Assembly: GCA_002369155.1 (NCBI GenBank)
Contig: DFEM01000019.1
Coordinates: forward strand, 1-11,488
From: Lachnospiraceae bacterium UBA3802
GTDB lineage: Bacteria; Bacillota; Clostridia; Lachnospirales; Lachnospiraceae
DNA length: 11,488 nucleotides
Reading direction: 5' to 3'
The number at the start of each line of letters is the position of its first letter. Positions within the stretch are counted from its first letter, which is position 1. Under the pieces are notes generated by a model. The model did not search any database, had not been told where the DNA came from, and was given only the letters and a program-made list of their open reading frames with translations. A program made the translations under genes and the position numbers. Below, one piece after another: positions 5,884 through 11,488 of the stretch.

Positions 5884-7626
5884 TCAGATTCTGTCACGGA
5901 CCTTGGAATTGATTTCGTCGAATAATTTATCAATGAGGGCTTTGGTTTCTTTTACGCCGTCTTCGACATTAACAAGTTCCTTGACGCTCTTGTCTCTGGT
6001 TGAGATTTCAATCTGACCGTTGGCAATGTTCTTGGGTCCGATGGTAACTCGTACGGGTACACCGAGCAAATCCGCATCAGCAAACATTACGCCGGCCTGA
6101 ACATTACGATCGTCGTAGATTACTTCCACGCCTGCTTTTTGAAGCTCGTCGTAAATCTTGTCTGCTGCCTCTTTGCATTCTGCCTTGTCAGGTCTCATGC
6201 AGCAAAGATGTACCTGCCAGGGTGCGATTGTGATGGGCCAGATGGGACCGTATTCGTCATGCTTTGCTTCCATTACGCTGGCTGCAAGACGGCCTACTCC
6301 GATACCGTAGCAGCCCATAATGGGTGTCTTTACGCTGCCGTCAACGTCTGTATATGTCATTCCCATTGATTTGGAATATTTTGTACCGAGCTGGAAGATG
6401 TTGCCGACCTCGATACCTCTGCTGATTTTGATAGTTTTTTTGCCGCAGCAGGGGCAGATATCTCCGGTTCTTATCTTGGATACATCAACGTATTCAACAT
6501 CTCCTATATCTCTCTTGATATTAAGACCTGTGTAGTGATAATCCACTTCGTTTGCACCGCAAACAAGATTCTCAATACCTTCAAGTGTCTTATCGTAAAT
6601 AATCTGACATTTTGCTTCCTGCTTGTAAGGTCCGCAGAATCCGGCGCAGAGTCCGCACTCGGGTGTAATTGTGGCTGCGTGAACCTTTTCTCCGAGGAGA
6701 TTGGTAAGCTTTGTTTCGTTAACTTCATAATCGCCGCGAAGGAATACAACTACGTATTCGTCAGTCATGTTTTTCTGATAAATAACAGCCTTGCAGGACT
6801 CTTCGACTTTGCTTCCGAGGAATGTGCATACTTCATCAATTGTCTTGCAGTCGGGTGTATTGATTTTCTTCAGTTCGCCTGCGGGAGCACAGCCTGAATT
6901 GTCTACGGTTGTATCTGCAGCTTCCATATTTGCGCTGTAACCGCATTCGTCGCAAAGTACGATTGAATCTTCTCCTGCATCAACAAGAAGCATGTACTCG
7001 TGTGATACGCTTCCTCCGATCATACCAGAATCCGACTTAACGGAAATAACTTCGGGAATGCCTGCACGCTCGAAGATTCTGAAATACGAATTGGCCATTA
7101 CGGCATAGTATTTCTCAAGATCTTCCTGTGATGTATGGAAAGAATAAGCATCCTTCATCGTAAATTCTCTTACACGGATAAGACCTGCTCTGGGACGAGC
7201 TTCATCACGGAATTTGGTCTGAATCTGATAGATGCAGAAAGGATATTTTGCGTATGTATTACCCCATTCGCGTACCATCTGAACGGCTGCCTCTTCGTGT
7301 GTCATGCCAAGAACCATGGATGAATTGTTTCTGTCTTTGAATCTTAAAAGCTCATCTCCGACACTCTCAAATCTTCCTGATTCTTCCCAAAGCGAACCGG
7401 GCAAAACTACGGGGAACAATACTTCCTGTGAATCTGCCGCATCCATCTCTTCTCGTATAATATTCTCAATCTTGGCGGTAACTCTCTTCATTGGTGGGTA
7501 GAGCGAATAAATACCGTTGGATACATATTTGATATATCCTCCGCGGACGGAAAATGCATGAGAATCAATCACGCAATCCGAAGGACGCTCTTTAAATCTG
7601 TCACCTACCATATTGCTTAATTTCAT
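5884..7626 (-). CDS. proS: Prolyl-tRNA synthetase (bacterial type, with editing insertion)
   Basis: Charges tRNA-Pro with proline in the cytoplasm; a class II synthetase of 580 residues, the full length of the bacterial form. The catalytic core holds E-S-G-R (82-85), L-G-M-T-H-E-E (106-112), motif 2 F-R-D-E-A-R-P-R-A-G (139-148) with the following R-E-F-T-M-K-D-A-Y-S-F (153-163), and motif 3 around 438-450 (G-C-Y-G-I-G-V-G-R-L-A-A-S). Between motifs 2 and 3 is the YbaK-like editing insertion (about 225-395), flanked by C-D-E-C (225-228) and C-P-C-C (391-394) and containing the G-A-N-E-x-D-Y-H block with His364. The C-terminal third (about 465-580) is the anticodon-binding domain. AGGAGG at 7636-7641, 9 nt before the ATG, fixes the start. 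The gene follows the histidine kinase terminator and has its own promoter. No T-box is present in the leader of about 95 nt. Confidence 0.97.
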   Translation of the reverse strand: MKLSNMVGDRFKERPSDCVIDSHAFSVRGGYIKYVSNGIYSLYPPMKRVTAKIENIIREEMDAADSQEVLFPVVLPGSLWEESGRFESVGDELLRFKDRNNSSMVLGMTHEEAAVQMVREWGNTYAKYPFCIYQIQTKFRDEARPRAGLIRVREFTMKDAYSFHTSQEDLEKYYAVMANSYFRIFERAGIPEVISVKSDSGMIGGSVSHEYMLLVDAGEDSIVLCDECGYSANMEAADTTVDNSGCAPAGELKKINTPDCKTIDEVCTFLGSKVEESCKAVIYQKNMTDEYVVVFLRGDYEVNETKLTNLLGEKVHAATITPECGLCAGFCGPYKQEAKCQIIYDKTLEGIENLVCGANEVDYHYTGLNIKRDIGDVEYVDVSKIRTGDICPCCGKKTIKISRGIEVGNIFQLGTKYSKSMGMTYTDVDGSVKTPIMGCYGIGVGRLAASVMEAKHDEYGPIWPITIAPWQVHLCCMRPDKAECKEAADKIYDELQKAGVEVIYDDRNVQAGVMFADADLLGVPVRVTIGPKNIANGQIEISTRDKSVKELVNVEDGVKETKALIDKLFDEINSKVRDRI

Positions 7627-7728
7627 TTTAAAAATCCTCCTGAAACTTTATCTTCAAATATCAAAAAACGAATTTGAGGTTTCACCTTATTAATTATACA
7701 TATTTTGGCGATTTTCACCACGTTTAAA

Positions 7729-7755
7729 ATTATACTATATTCCTGTCAAAGTCAA
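7729..7755 (-). promoter_or_regulatory. Probable sigma-A promoter of proS
   Basis: On the minus strand TTGACT (7755-7750) is followed by TATAAT (7734-7729). Both boxes are near consensus, but the spacer is only 15 bp. TAATTT, two bases further on, would give 17 bp. The predicted start is near 7722, giving a leader of about 95 nt. The site begins 8 bp after the kinase terminator hairpin, so proS is expected to be transcribed independently of the kinase gene. Confidence 0.6.
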
Positions 7756-7762
7756 CACAATT

Positions 7763-7793
7763 AAATACCGAAAGAGATTATCTTTCGGTATTT
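7763..7793 (-). terminator. Terminator hairpin after the hybrid histidine kinase gene
   Basis: A perfect 13-bp stem (7763-7775 with 7781-7793) has a 5-nt loop and a CCGAAAG core. It lies about 25 bp past the kinase stop. On the minus strand the 3' arm ends in UAUUUAAUU, a weak U-run. The opposite strand has a better U-run, but no gene reads that way, so assignment to the kinase gene comes from position. Confidence 0.75.
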
Positions 7794-7818
7794 TTCGGAC
7801 TTTTTTCACTTTTTGATT

Positions 7819-10512
7819 CTATTCGGGCAAAAACTCAAGAATTTCGTCTTCGTCATTCTTTTCATCTTCGCCGAAATTAAGGTTCTTCTTTATGGCTTCG
7901 ACAATCTTTGAATACATATTCATGATGGTCTCATGATTCTTTTCAACCGTCTCTTCATCCTTTTCTTTGGCTGCCGCCTCCGATTCTGCTGCCAGAGAGA
8001 AAAGCTCCGTCGCACCGATTGTTTTGGAAGTACTCTTTAAGGAGTGTACGTAAATCTCATAATTTTTCAAATCTTTCGAAGCAAAGGTTGTTTTAAGATT
8101 CTCACTCTTTTCCTTCGATTCACTTACGTAAGCTTCCAGAATGCTTCTGTACATGTCTTCGTCGTTGCCGCAAAATCTCATACCGTCAGTTTTATTTATT
8201 CCGGCCTTTGAAAGTTCATCCCACAAAGAATCGTTGGAATTGTTATTGTTTTCAGAGTTTTTGGCATTGTTATTGCTTTTCTGCTTTTCAGAATCTGAAT
8301 TTGCGGTATTCTCAAATTCATCATCATCCACGATTTCAACCTTGTCTTTGGGAAGGTAGGTACGAAGCATACTCTCAAGCAGTTCGCCTTCAACCGGCTT
8401 GGTCAGATAATCATCAAATCCCAAAGAAATATATCTCTCCTTGGCGCCTCTTATGACATCGGCCGTAAGACAAATCGCCGGAGTACAGGTGTTTAATCCG
8501 TCTTCTTTTATCCTTCTTAATGCTTCGGTTCCGTCCATTCCGGGCATTCTCTGATCCATCAGTATCAGGTCGTATTTTGTGGATGCTGCTAGTTTAATGG
8601 ATTCCGGACCGTTTAATGCCGTATCGATTTGAACTTTTGTCTTTCTCAAAAGATTTTCAACCACAAAAATATTCATCTTCGTGTCATCTACCACGAGAAT
8701 ACGGGCATCGGGTGCACGAAAAGATTCTTTGTAAACTTCGACTTCTTCTGCTCTTTCGATGGCTTTTTTGTAATCTCCGATTGGCTTTTCATTTTCGATT
8801 TTTTGCCATAATTCAAACGAGAAAGTACTTCCTTCGCCATACACACTCTCAACATTCGTCTTGCTGCCCATAAGGTCAAGAAGTTTTCCGGAGATTGTCA
8901 TTCCGAGTCCTGTTCCCTCGATGTTACGGTTTCTTATGACATCAAGCCTTTCAAATGACTCAAAAAGTTTTGCCATATCCTCGCTCTTTATACCGATTCC
9001 TGTATCGTTTACGGCAAAGAAAATGTTGATATTTCCGTCTTTTCGCTCTTTTTCTTTTATGGTTAAAGTAATGGTGCCTTTTTCCGTATACTTAACGGCG
9101 TTGGTCAAAAGATTTATGACTACCTGATTGATTCGCGTATCATCACCCATAAGCTCCGTGGGAAGATTAGGGTCAATATCAAAAACAAGTTTTAAATTCT
9201 TGGCCTGTGCCCTGCCTGAAATCGAAAACTGATAATACGAAATGAGTGATGCAGTCTTGTAACGCACGGGCACAATTTCCATCTTGCCGTCTTCAATCTT
9301 TGAAAAATCAAGAATGCCGTTTATAAGCTGAAGCAGCGTGTTGCCGGACTGTTTGATATTCTGTGAATACCCTAAAATATCCTCATCTTCCGATTCTCTT
9401 AAAATCATTTCGTTCATGCCGAGAATCGCGTTGATGGGTGTTCTTATTTCGTGAGACATATCCGCCAAAAAACGGCTTTTTGCTTCGCTCGCTTCGTCAG
9501 CTGCCTGCTTTTCGAGTTTAAGCACCTGCTGCTTGTATTCCTGTTCCTTTTTGGAATAAATGTCGATTACACGGGCAAAAATTATGGCTACGCCCGCACC
9601 GATGGAAATAGCAACTATCGTTGCAATGATAAAGCCTCTCATCAAAGTGTTGACTTCTTTGCCAAGCTGACTTCTGTCCGTGGCGATTCCCACATACCAC
9701 TTCGTATTGGTCATCTGCGCACTGACAATTCCTCTGGTAACATTGTCGTAATCCGTGACAAACACCATGTTGTCGCACTGTCCGCTTTTTATGGCATTAA
9801 CCACATCCGAATAAGGAGCACCCGGAACATCTAAAATGTAGATTGGCTTGTCTTCGTAATAATAATCATCGTTCGGATGAACAATGACATTAAAATTTTC
9901 GTCCATCAAAAATGCGTAGCTGTTGTCCGCAACATCTGCATTGTTAATCATATCAACGAGAACATCGACAAAAATATCGGCCGCCAAAACACCCAGAAGT
10001 TCTCCGTCTTTATATACTGCTTTGGAAATTGTGAAAACGGGTTTTTTCGTGTCTGAATCCAGATACGGTGTTGAAAAGAAAAGCTCTCCCGTAAGAGCGG
10101 ATGTCGTGTACCATTCTCTCTCGTTGACAAAATCAACCGAGCCGTCTGCCAGGAAGTCTGAGGCACACACCATGAAGTTGTCCGGATATGTAAAATAAAC
10201 ATCGTAAACGTAGCCGTTCTTGTTTAAAAGATCGTTGCTTCGTTTAAGGTAATCGTGAAATTCGTCGTAACCTTTGGTAGAGATATCGTTAACCGCGATT
10301 TCGGCGGCCATTGTATCAATGATTGTTGCATTGTTGCTCACCCAGGATGAAAGTTCAAGCGAGTATTTTTGCGCCGCAACACTGTAATTATCTTCAAGCT
10401 GCGATACCAAAGTTTTTCTCGCTCTTTCGTAACTGATTAAAGACAGTAGAATCGTACTGCCTAAAACCACCGCAACTATCATTATGGTCATTTTTGTTCT
10501 AAAGCTTTTCAT
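7819..10512 (-). CDS. Membrane hybrid sensor histidine kinase (dCache-HisKA-HATPase-REC-HPt)
   Basis: An 897-residue phosphorelay sensor with four signalling modules. TM1 is at about 8-27. An extracytoplasmic dCache sensor follows (about 33-290, with the typical E-R-E-W-Y and D-G-E-L-L-G-V-L-A-A-D-I motifs), then TM2 at about 293-314. A short coiled linker leads straight into HisKA without an obvious HAMP; the phospho-acceptor is His354 in M-S-H-E-I-R-T-P. The ATPase domain has the N box (about Asn471), D-T-G-I-G-I (503-508) and G-T-G-L-G-M (533-538). The receiver domain (603-720) has acidic Asp609/Asp610, acceptor Asp653 in L-M-D-Q-R-M-P-G, and Lys705. An Asn/Ser/Glu-rich linker (about 735-762) precedes an HPt domain with His823 in V-H-S-L-K-S-T. 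All phosphotransfer residues are intact, so a full His-Asp-His relay is expected, with the final regulator encoded elsewhere. The ligand is unknown; dCache domains often bind amino acids or other small metabolites. The Shine-Dalgarno is weak (AGGG about 11 nt upstream). Confidence 0.95.
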   Translation of the reverse strand: MKSFRTKMTIMIVAVVLGSTILLSLISYERARKTLVSQLEDNYSVAAQKYSLELSSWVSNNATIIDTMAAEIAVNDISTKGYDEFHDYLKRSNDLLNKNGYVYDVYFTYPDNFMVCASDFLADGSVDFVNEREWYTTSALTGELFFSTPYLDSDTKKPVFTISKAVYKDGELLGVLAADIFVDVLVDMINNADVADNSYAFLMDENFNVIVHPNDDYYYEDKPIYILDVPGAPYSDVVNAIKSGQCDNMVFVTDYDNVTRGIVSAQMTNTKWYVGIATDRSQLGKEVNTLMRGFIIATIVAISIGAGVAIIFARVIDIYSKKEQEYKQQVLKLEKQAADEASEAKSRFLADMSHEIRTPINAILGMNEMILRESEDEDILGYSQNIKQSGNTLLQLINGILDFSKIEDGKMEIVPVRYKTASLISYYQFSISGRAQAKNLKLVFDIDPNLPTELMGDDTRINQVVINLLTNAVKYTEKGTITLTIKEKERKDGNINIFFAVNDTGIGIKSEDMAKLFESFERLDVIRNRNIEGTGLGMTISGKLLDLMGSKTNVESVYGEGSTFSFELWQKIENEKPIGDYKKAIERAEEVEVYKESFRAPDARILVVDDTKMNIFVVENLLRKTKVQIDTALNGPESIKLAASTKYDLILMDQRMPGMDGTEALRRIKEDGLNTCTPAICLTADVIRGAKERYISLGFDDYLTKPVEGELLESMLRTYLPKDKVEIVDDDEFENTANSDSEKQKSNNNAKNSENNNNSNDSLWDELSKAGINKTDGMRFCGNDEDMYRSILEAYVSESKEKSENLKTTFASKDLKNYEIYVHSLKSTSKTIGATELFSLAAESEAAAKEKDEETVEKNHETIMNMYSKIVEAIKKNLNFGEDEKNDEDEILEFLPE

Positions 10513-10560
10513 CGTTTAAAACGCCCTGCCGGTTATTGATTAAAGAATTATTACCTTATC

Positions 10561-10593
10561 TGGTATTATACCATCTTTCTTGCGTTTTTTGTT
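10561..10593 (-). promoter_or_regulatory. Possible extended -10 promoter of the kinase gene with palindrome
   Basis: TATAAT (10570-10565) is preceded by TGG, an extended -10. The -35 position (10593-10588, AACAAA) is poor. The -10 lies inside a perfect 13-bp palindrome, TGGTATTATACCA (10561-10573), which could be a regulator site. The predicted start near 10558 leaves a leader of about 45 nt. I see no clear terminator between mazF and this site. Confidence 0.45.
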
Positions 10594-10610
10594 TTTTCTG
10601 TAAAAATTCT

Positions 10611-10922
10611 CTAATCATATTCAAATATTCCCTGCAACGCATCCGAAACATTCGCTATATCGTCATATTTAAGATAATCTGTTTTTTTACATATTCTGAC
10701 ATTCGGATCGATCAGTTTTATCTGTTCGCAGATAACCGTTCCCTTTGTTTTTTTGTTGCCGCAAACTTCGATATGGATTGGCCCCGGAGCCACTTGGTTA
10801 TACAAAGGGCATACATGAAATACACCCGTTGCTTTGATAAATGCATTTTTGCTTATAATAACAAACAATTGTTTACCATATTCGCCGATATTGATAATAT
10901 CTCCCTGATAAAACTCTTTCAC
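10611..10922 (-). CDS. mazF: MazF/PemK-family toxin
   Basis: A 103-residue protein of the MazF/PemK/CcdB-fold group; characterised members are sequence-specific mRNA endoribonucleases. It opens with F-Y-Q-G-D-I-I (4-10), the conserved beginning of the fold. V-C-P-L-Y at about 37-41 replaces the usual V-x-P-I-T. Then come I-H-I-E-V, K-G-T-V-I-C-E-Q-I-K-L-I-D (about 60-72), where the family has a G-x-x-x-x-D-Q-x-x-x-x-D strand, and a C-terminal helix. The start codon is GTG at 10922, overlapping the antitoxin stop in GTGA, with a GGGAG sequence just upstream, so the genes are translationally coupled. It is close to normal length and not obviously damaged. The canonical G-x-x-x-R-P loop near residue 20 is not evident, so activity is likely but not certain. 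Confidence 0.8.
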   Translation of the reverse strand: MKEFYQGDIINIGEYGKQLFVIISKNAFIKATGVFHVCPLYNQVAPGPIHIEVCGNKKTKGTVICEQIKLIDPNVRICKKTDYLKYDDIANVSDALQGIFEYD

Positions 10923-11161
10923 AGCATTTCTCTCCCTTTTGCCTCGCCCCAGTCAAAATCACTGACAGATATTTTTCCGTTATACTCCTTTAACCTGTCT
11001 TCAAAAGATTTATGTACAAATTGTTTTCTAAGCACAATAGCATCATCAACGATTTCAATATCCAAAACATCGGATACTTTCAAATCCAATTCATTCATTA
11101 TACTTTTGGGTATTCTTATTCCCTGGCTGTTACCCCAGGCCCTTAATGCAACATGATCCAT
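10919..11161 (-). CDS. mazE: MazE/AbrB-family antitoxin
   Basis: An 80-residue antitoxin. Residues 1-48 are a swapped-hairpin AbrB/MazE DNA-binding domain (L-R-A-W-G-N-S-Q-G-I-R-I-P-K-S, then D-V-L-D-I-E-I and A-I-V-L-R-K). Residues 49-80 form an acidic tail that would wrap around and neutralise MazF. The order antitoxin then toxin with a 4-bp overlap is the standard mazEF layout. AAGGAGG at 11168-11174, 6 nt before the ATG, is an excellent ribosome binding site, far stronger than those of the other small genes here; it would favour antitoxin excess. The gene lies behind its own promoter and palindromic operator. Confidence 0.88.
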   Translation of the reverse strand: MDHVALRAWGNSQGIRIPKSIMNELDLKVSDVLDIEIVDDAIVLRKQFVHKSFEDRLKEYNGKISVSDFDWGEAKGREML

Positions 11162-11175
11162 AAAACGCCTCCTTA

Positions 11176-11204
11176 TATATACATTATACCGGATAATGTA
11201 TATA
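11176..11204. promoter_or_regulatory. mazEF operator palindrome
   Basis: A perfect 12-bp inverted repeat (11176-11187 and 11193-11204; arms TATATACATTAT and ATAATGTATATA) around 5 bp. It covers the -10 box, most of the spacer and the predicted transcription start. Position and symmetry fit autorepression by the MazE dimer or MazEF complex; the ligand is inferred. Confidence 0.75.
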
Positions 11205-11211
11205 CGGTCAA
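11183..11211 (-). promoter_or_regulatory. Sigma-A promoter of mazEF
   Basis: On the minus strand TTGACC (11211-11206) is followed by a 17-bp spacer and TATAAT (11188-11183). This is one mismatch from perfect consensus with ideal spacing. The predicted start near 11176 leaves a leader of only about 15 nt, which holds the Shine-Dalgarno. Confidence 0.85.
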
Positions 11212-11225
11212 ACTTGCATTGAATT

Positions 11226-11279
11226 TACGGGTGTATTGCAGGAAAGTGCCTGTACGCCCGTAATTTTGGCTTCAGAGCT
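11226..11279. repeat. Palindromic intergenic repeat, copy 1
   Basis: A 54-bp unit starting TACGGGTGTA with complementary arm TACGCCCGTA (11253-11262; one G-U pair if transcribed rightward), an inner CAGG/CCTG stem, and a tail ending GGCTTCAGAGCT. It is about 90% identical to copy 2, 63 bp further right. It lies upstream of the mazEF promoter and has no coding potential that I recognise. Confidence 0.75.
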
Positions 11280-11288
11280 TCCTAAAAC

Positions 11289-11341
11289 TACGGGTGTATT
11301 GCAGAAAGCGCTTGTACACCCGTAATTTCGGCTTCAGGGCT
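11289..11341. repeat. Palindromic intergenic repeat, copy 2
   Basis: A 53-bp unit with perfect 10-bp arms (TACGGGTGTA and TACACCCGTA) and tail GGCTTCAGGGCT. It differs from copy 1 by five transitions and one deleted base. It may be a REP-like dispersed palindrome; only two copies are visible here. Confidence 0.75.
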
Positions 11342-11349
11342 AATAATAT

Positions 11350-11431
11350 AGCAACGAGAAGCAAAAAAACAGCCACTTGCAAGCTAGCTTGCAGTGGCTG
11401 TATTTATTGCTTATCTAAGCTTCTCGTTGCT
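11350..11431. repeat. 13-bp inverted repeat enclosing the tuf terminator
   Basis: Perfect arms AGCAACGAGAAGC (11350-11362) and GCTTCTCGTTGCT (11419-11431) flank the terminator hairpin and its U-run. A small 12-bp palindrome (11409-11420) shares two bases with the right arm. In tuf read-through RNA the two arms could pair around the terminator. Confidence 0.7.
11363..11400 (-). terminator. Intrinsic terminator of tuf
   Basis: On the minus strand an 8-bp CAGCCACT/AGTGGCTG stem continues, with one bulged base, into a 6-bp GCAAGC/GCTTGC stem with a two-base TA centre. It is followed at once by seven U residues (bases 11369-11363). It lies 38 bp after the EF-Tu stop. This is the strongest terminator in the window. 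Confidence 0.93.
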
Positions 11432-11438
11432 TACGCGA

Positions 11439-11488
11439 TTATTCGATAATTGTAGCAACTCTTCCTGAACCTACTGTACGTCCACCTT
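11439..11488 (-). CDS. tuf: Elongation factor Tu, C-terminal end (cut by window)
   Basis: The last 16 or so codons read (E)-G-G-R-T-V-G-S-G-R-V-A-T-I-I-E followed by TAA, the highly conserved EF-Tu C-terminus. EF-Tu delivers aminoacyl-tRNA to the ribosome. The rest of the gene lies beyond the right edge. The strong terminator downstream separates it from mazEF. Confidence 0.93.
   Translation of the reverse strand, partial: GGRTVGSGRVATIIE

Noticed and set aside
7627..7722. T-box riboswitch in the proS leader
   Set aside because: No AGGGTGGNACCGCG-like antiterminator sequence, no specifier stem and no terminator were found. The leader is only about 95 nt, too short for a typical T-box.
10536..11156. 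206-residue rightward open frame over mazEF
   Set aside because: It is antisense to two well-supported genes and their promoter region, rich in Ser/Phe/Ile as expected of a shadow frame, and has no recognisable domain.
11226..11341. CRISPR repeats or integron attC sites
   Set aside because: There are only two copies, each longer than a CRISPR repeat, with no cas gene or further spacers. No GTTRRRY core pattern or integrase is seen.

Overview
The window looks like chromosomal DNA from an anaerobic Clostridia-class Firmicute, most likely a Lachnospiraceae relative such as the Butyrivibrio/Roseburia group. The basis is a SCIFF-peptide radical-SAM maturase (a Clostridia hallmark), AGGAGG-type ribosome binding sites, sigma-A promoters, A+T-rich intergenic DNA, and a large dCache hybrid histidine kinase typical of this group. 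The genus is an inference; no rRNA or other marker is present.

Layout. From 1 to 2409 two genes run rightward: the 3' three quarters of a SCIFF maturase (scfB/cteB-like), overlapping by 8 bp an Orn/Lys/Arg-decarboxylase-family PLP enzyme. Everything else points left. Read in the direction of transcription, from the right edge: the last codons of tuf (EF-Tu) and its terminator; a pair of roughly 54-bp palindromic repeats; a mazEF toxin-antitoxin operon with its own promoter and operator; an 897-residue membrane hybrid sensor kinase (dCache-HisKA-HATPase-REC-HPt) ending at a strong hairpin; then a probable proS-Nudix-lipoprotein operon ending at another hairpin; then a higBA toxin-antitoxin operon. 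The higA stop codon lies in the loop of a hairpin shared with the convergent decarboxylase gene.

How the genes work together. Both toxin-antitoxin loci look intact and autoregulated. mazE has a 29-bp palindrome over its -10 box. higBA has two identical 15-bp palindromes bracketing a sigma-A promoter, one of them over the predicted transcription start. HigA is a fusion of an XRE helix-turn-helix domain to an ImmA/IrrE-type zinc-peptidase domain, which could give a proteolytic control layer. proS (housekeeping), the Nudix hydrolase and the lipoprotein share a direction without visible terminators, but only the Nudix and lipoprotein genes are tightly spaced. The lipoprotein resembles a transglutaminase-like fold that has lost the catalytic Cys and His.

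I see no phage, IS element, CRISPR array, tRNA or rRNA. The best candidates for something little described are the coupled SCIFF maturase/PLP enzyme pair, the peptidase-fused HigA with its paired operators, the catalytically dead transglutaminase-like lipoprotein, and the structured repeats and nested inverted repeat downstream of tuf.
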